From positions 1 to 21,100 of IMG/VR virus record IMGVR_UViG_3300032677_001157: 21,100 bases of DNA; one strand, written 5' to 3'. Origin of the DNA: a virus. The notes under the pieces are model-generated. The model did no database searches and was not told the origin of the DNA. It saw only the letters and a program-made list of their open reading frames with translations. Position 1 is the stretch's first letter; each line of letters opens with the position of its first letter. Position numbers and translations under genes: made by a program. Positions 20,484 to 21,100 of the stretch are shown here, in pieces.

Positions 20484-20512
20484 CCAAAAAATACCCCGAA
20501 AAACGGGGTATT
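20484..20512 (-). terminator. Rho-independent terminator after the HNH-like gene
   Basis: On the minus strand AATACCCCG and CGGGGTATT form a 9-bp GC-rich stem with a TTTTT loop, followed by TTTT and the start of the next promoter. It lies 22 bases after the stop of the gene at 20535-20975. Confidence 0.9.
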
Positions 20513-20534
20513 CTGATGCCTAAATTATATAAAA

Positions 20535-20975
20535 TTATTTTTTCTGGCTATGTTTGGCTACATCCTTACATAATTCAGTCATAACATCGTCTGAGTTGTC
20601 TCCTTTCGCCATATTATAAAGGCGGACTACTGCTTGAATATTTTTAATAGAGTACCCGTACCTGCTATTGATTCTATCAACGCTGAACCTGTTAGGACAA
20701 CCCGTTTTCCTAGTTAGTAATCTACCAGATAATTCACAGCGTGGGTGTGTTATAACAAAGTTATACAACTGCCTCTTAGATAATCTGAAAGATATATTTC
20801 TAGCTGATGCGCCCGACTTTAGACTTTTGTACGTGTAATTTACAAAAAAATTTAAATCTTCCTCTAACTTACGATTGAGTGACTCTTTTGTTTTTTGTTG
20901 TTGTTGGGCAAATTTTTTAGGATTTTGTTTACGCCATTCTCGTTGATACTCTAATTGTTTTTTAGTCAGTGCCAC
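20535..20975 (-). CDS. HNH-like endonuclease (146 aa)
   Basis: The product begins MALTKKQLEYQREWRKQNPK, a basic helical leader. Its second half has CELSGRLLT (80-88), SVDRINSRYGYS (98-109) and IKNIQAVVRLYNMAKGD (110-126), an order seen in small HNH-type nucleases of phages, with D100 and N121 as likely active-site residues; the first His of the family is not evident. It could be a homing endonuclease or a packaging-type nicking enzyme. The start is GTG at 20975, supported by AAGGAAT upstream and no nearer ATG. It follows another HNH gene by 2 bases. Confidence 0.65.
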   Translation of the reverse strand: MALTKKQLEYQREWRKQNPKKFAQQQQKTKESLNRKLEEDLNFFVNYTYKSLKSGASARNISFRLSKRQLYNFVITHPRCELSGRLLTRKTGCPNRFSVDRINSRYGYSIKNIQAVVRLYNMAKGDNSDDVMTELCKDVAKHSQKK

Positions 20976-20977
20976 AA

Positions 20978-21100
20978 TTATTCCTTATCTATCATGTCTG
21001 CGAGACCACGTAAACGTTCAGCATCTTCTGCCCCGTGCATGGCATTTTTGGCAGTATTACATGGGTTACATAATATCTGATAATTTTCTAGACATTCTAT
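20978..21100 (-). CDS. Partial HNH endonuclease, C-terminal end
   Basis: Only the last 40 codons are in the window; the gene begins beyond base 21100. It reads IECLENYQILCNPCNTAKN, the usual end of an HNH domain in which N, CxxC and a Lys/Asn motif follow the active site, then a helical charged tail LRGLADMIDKE. It may be a zinc-bound HNH homing enzyme. It stops 2 bases before the GTG of the next gene, forming a tandem endonuclease pair. Confidence 0.6.
   Translation of the reverse strand: MECLENYQILCNPCNTAKNAMHGAEDAERLRGLADMIDKE

Noticed and set aside
20446-20487. Longer start for the 48-aa protein at 20487
   Set aside because: The additional codons coincide with the TTGACT-17-TATAAT promoter, which cannot be in its own transcript.
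1-21100. tRNA genes, CRISPR arrays, insertion sequences
   Set aside because: No cloverleaf-like segments, regularly spaced repeats or transposase frames with terminal repeats were seen on reading either strand; a dedicated search could still find a degenerate one.

Overview
The window looks like part of a large AT-rich T4-like myovirus genome (or metagenome contig). The evidence is a gp61-type primase next to a gp41-type replicative helicase, a UvsW-type helicase, T4-style late-promoter words (CATAAATA, GCTAAATACT), dense overlapping genes, free-standing homing endonucleases, and many small proteins of unknown function. Nearly everything is on the minus strand; only a 126-aa protein (13396-13776) and an HNH endonuclease (15977-16804) are on plus. 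The iscU/iscA pair looks proteobacterial (beta/gamma-like from memory), which suggests a proteobacterial host; this is inference. No tRNA, rRNA, CRISPR array or attachment site was seen.

In transcription order (high to low coordinates), the right edge carries two HNH-type endonuclease genes, a tiny basic protein, a small beta-barrel-like protein and an AAA ATPase. This part has near-consensus sigma70 promoters (17-bp spacers) and terminators that run directly into the next promoter, so it looks early. Next comes uvsW, whose DECH box is interrupted by a mini-intein, then an HNH relic and an opposing HNH gene. A replication-like set follows: a 171-aa unknown, a possible clamp-loader small subunit, a zinc-finger protein and a 191-aa miniature relative of bacterial DNA polymerase III alpha. 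A virion-type protein with Gly-Tyr repeats, the primase and the helicase come after that.

The helicase is the centrepiece. It is encoded as two separate genes whose products end and begin inside the Walker A loop. They carry an atypically split intein: about 19 residues on the N side and about 162 on the C side. A free-standing Vsr/EDxHD-like endonuclease gene lies between the halves, behind a hairpin holding a late-promoter-like word. Trans-splicing would restore a 467-aa gp41-like helicase.

The left half (about 1.3-8.1 kb) is a late/structural-looking block: Ala/Gln/Pro-rich proteins sharing a short N-terminal M-x-(I/L)-(F/Y)-E motif, a 640-aa fusion of a Pol-beta-type nucleotidyltransferase with a ligase-like nucleotidyltransferase domain, a probable abundant 149-aa protein with a strong ribosome site and terminator, and a small membrane protein. 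The left edge is an operon for a secreted small protein, a micro-ORF, IscU and IscA, followed by a perfect-consensus sigma70 promoter for a gene running off the window.
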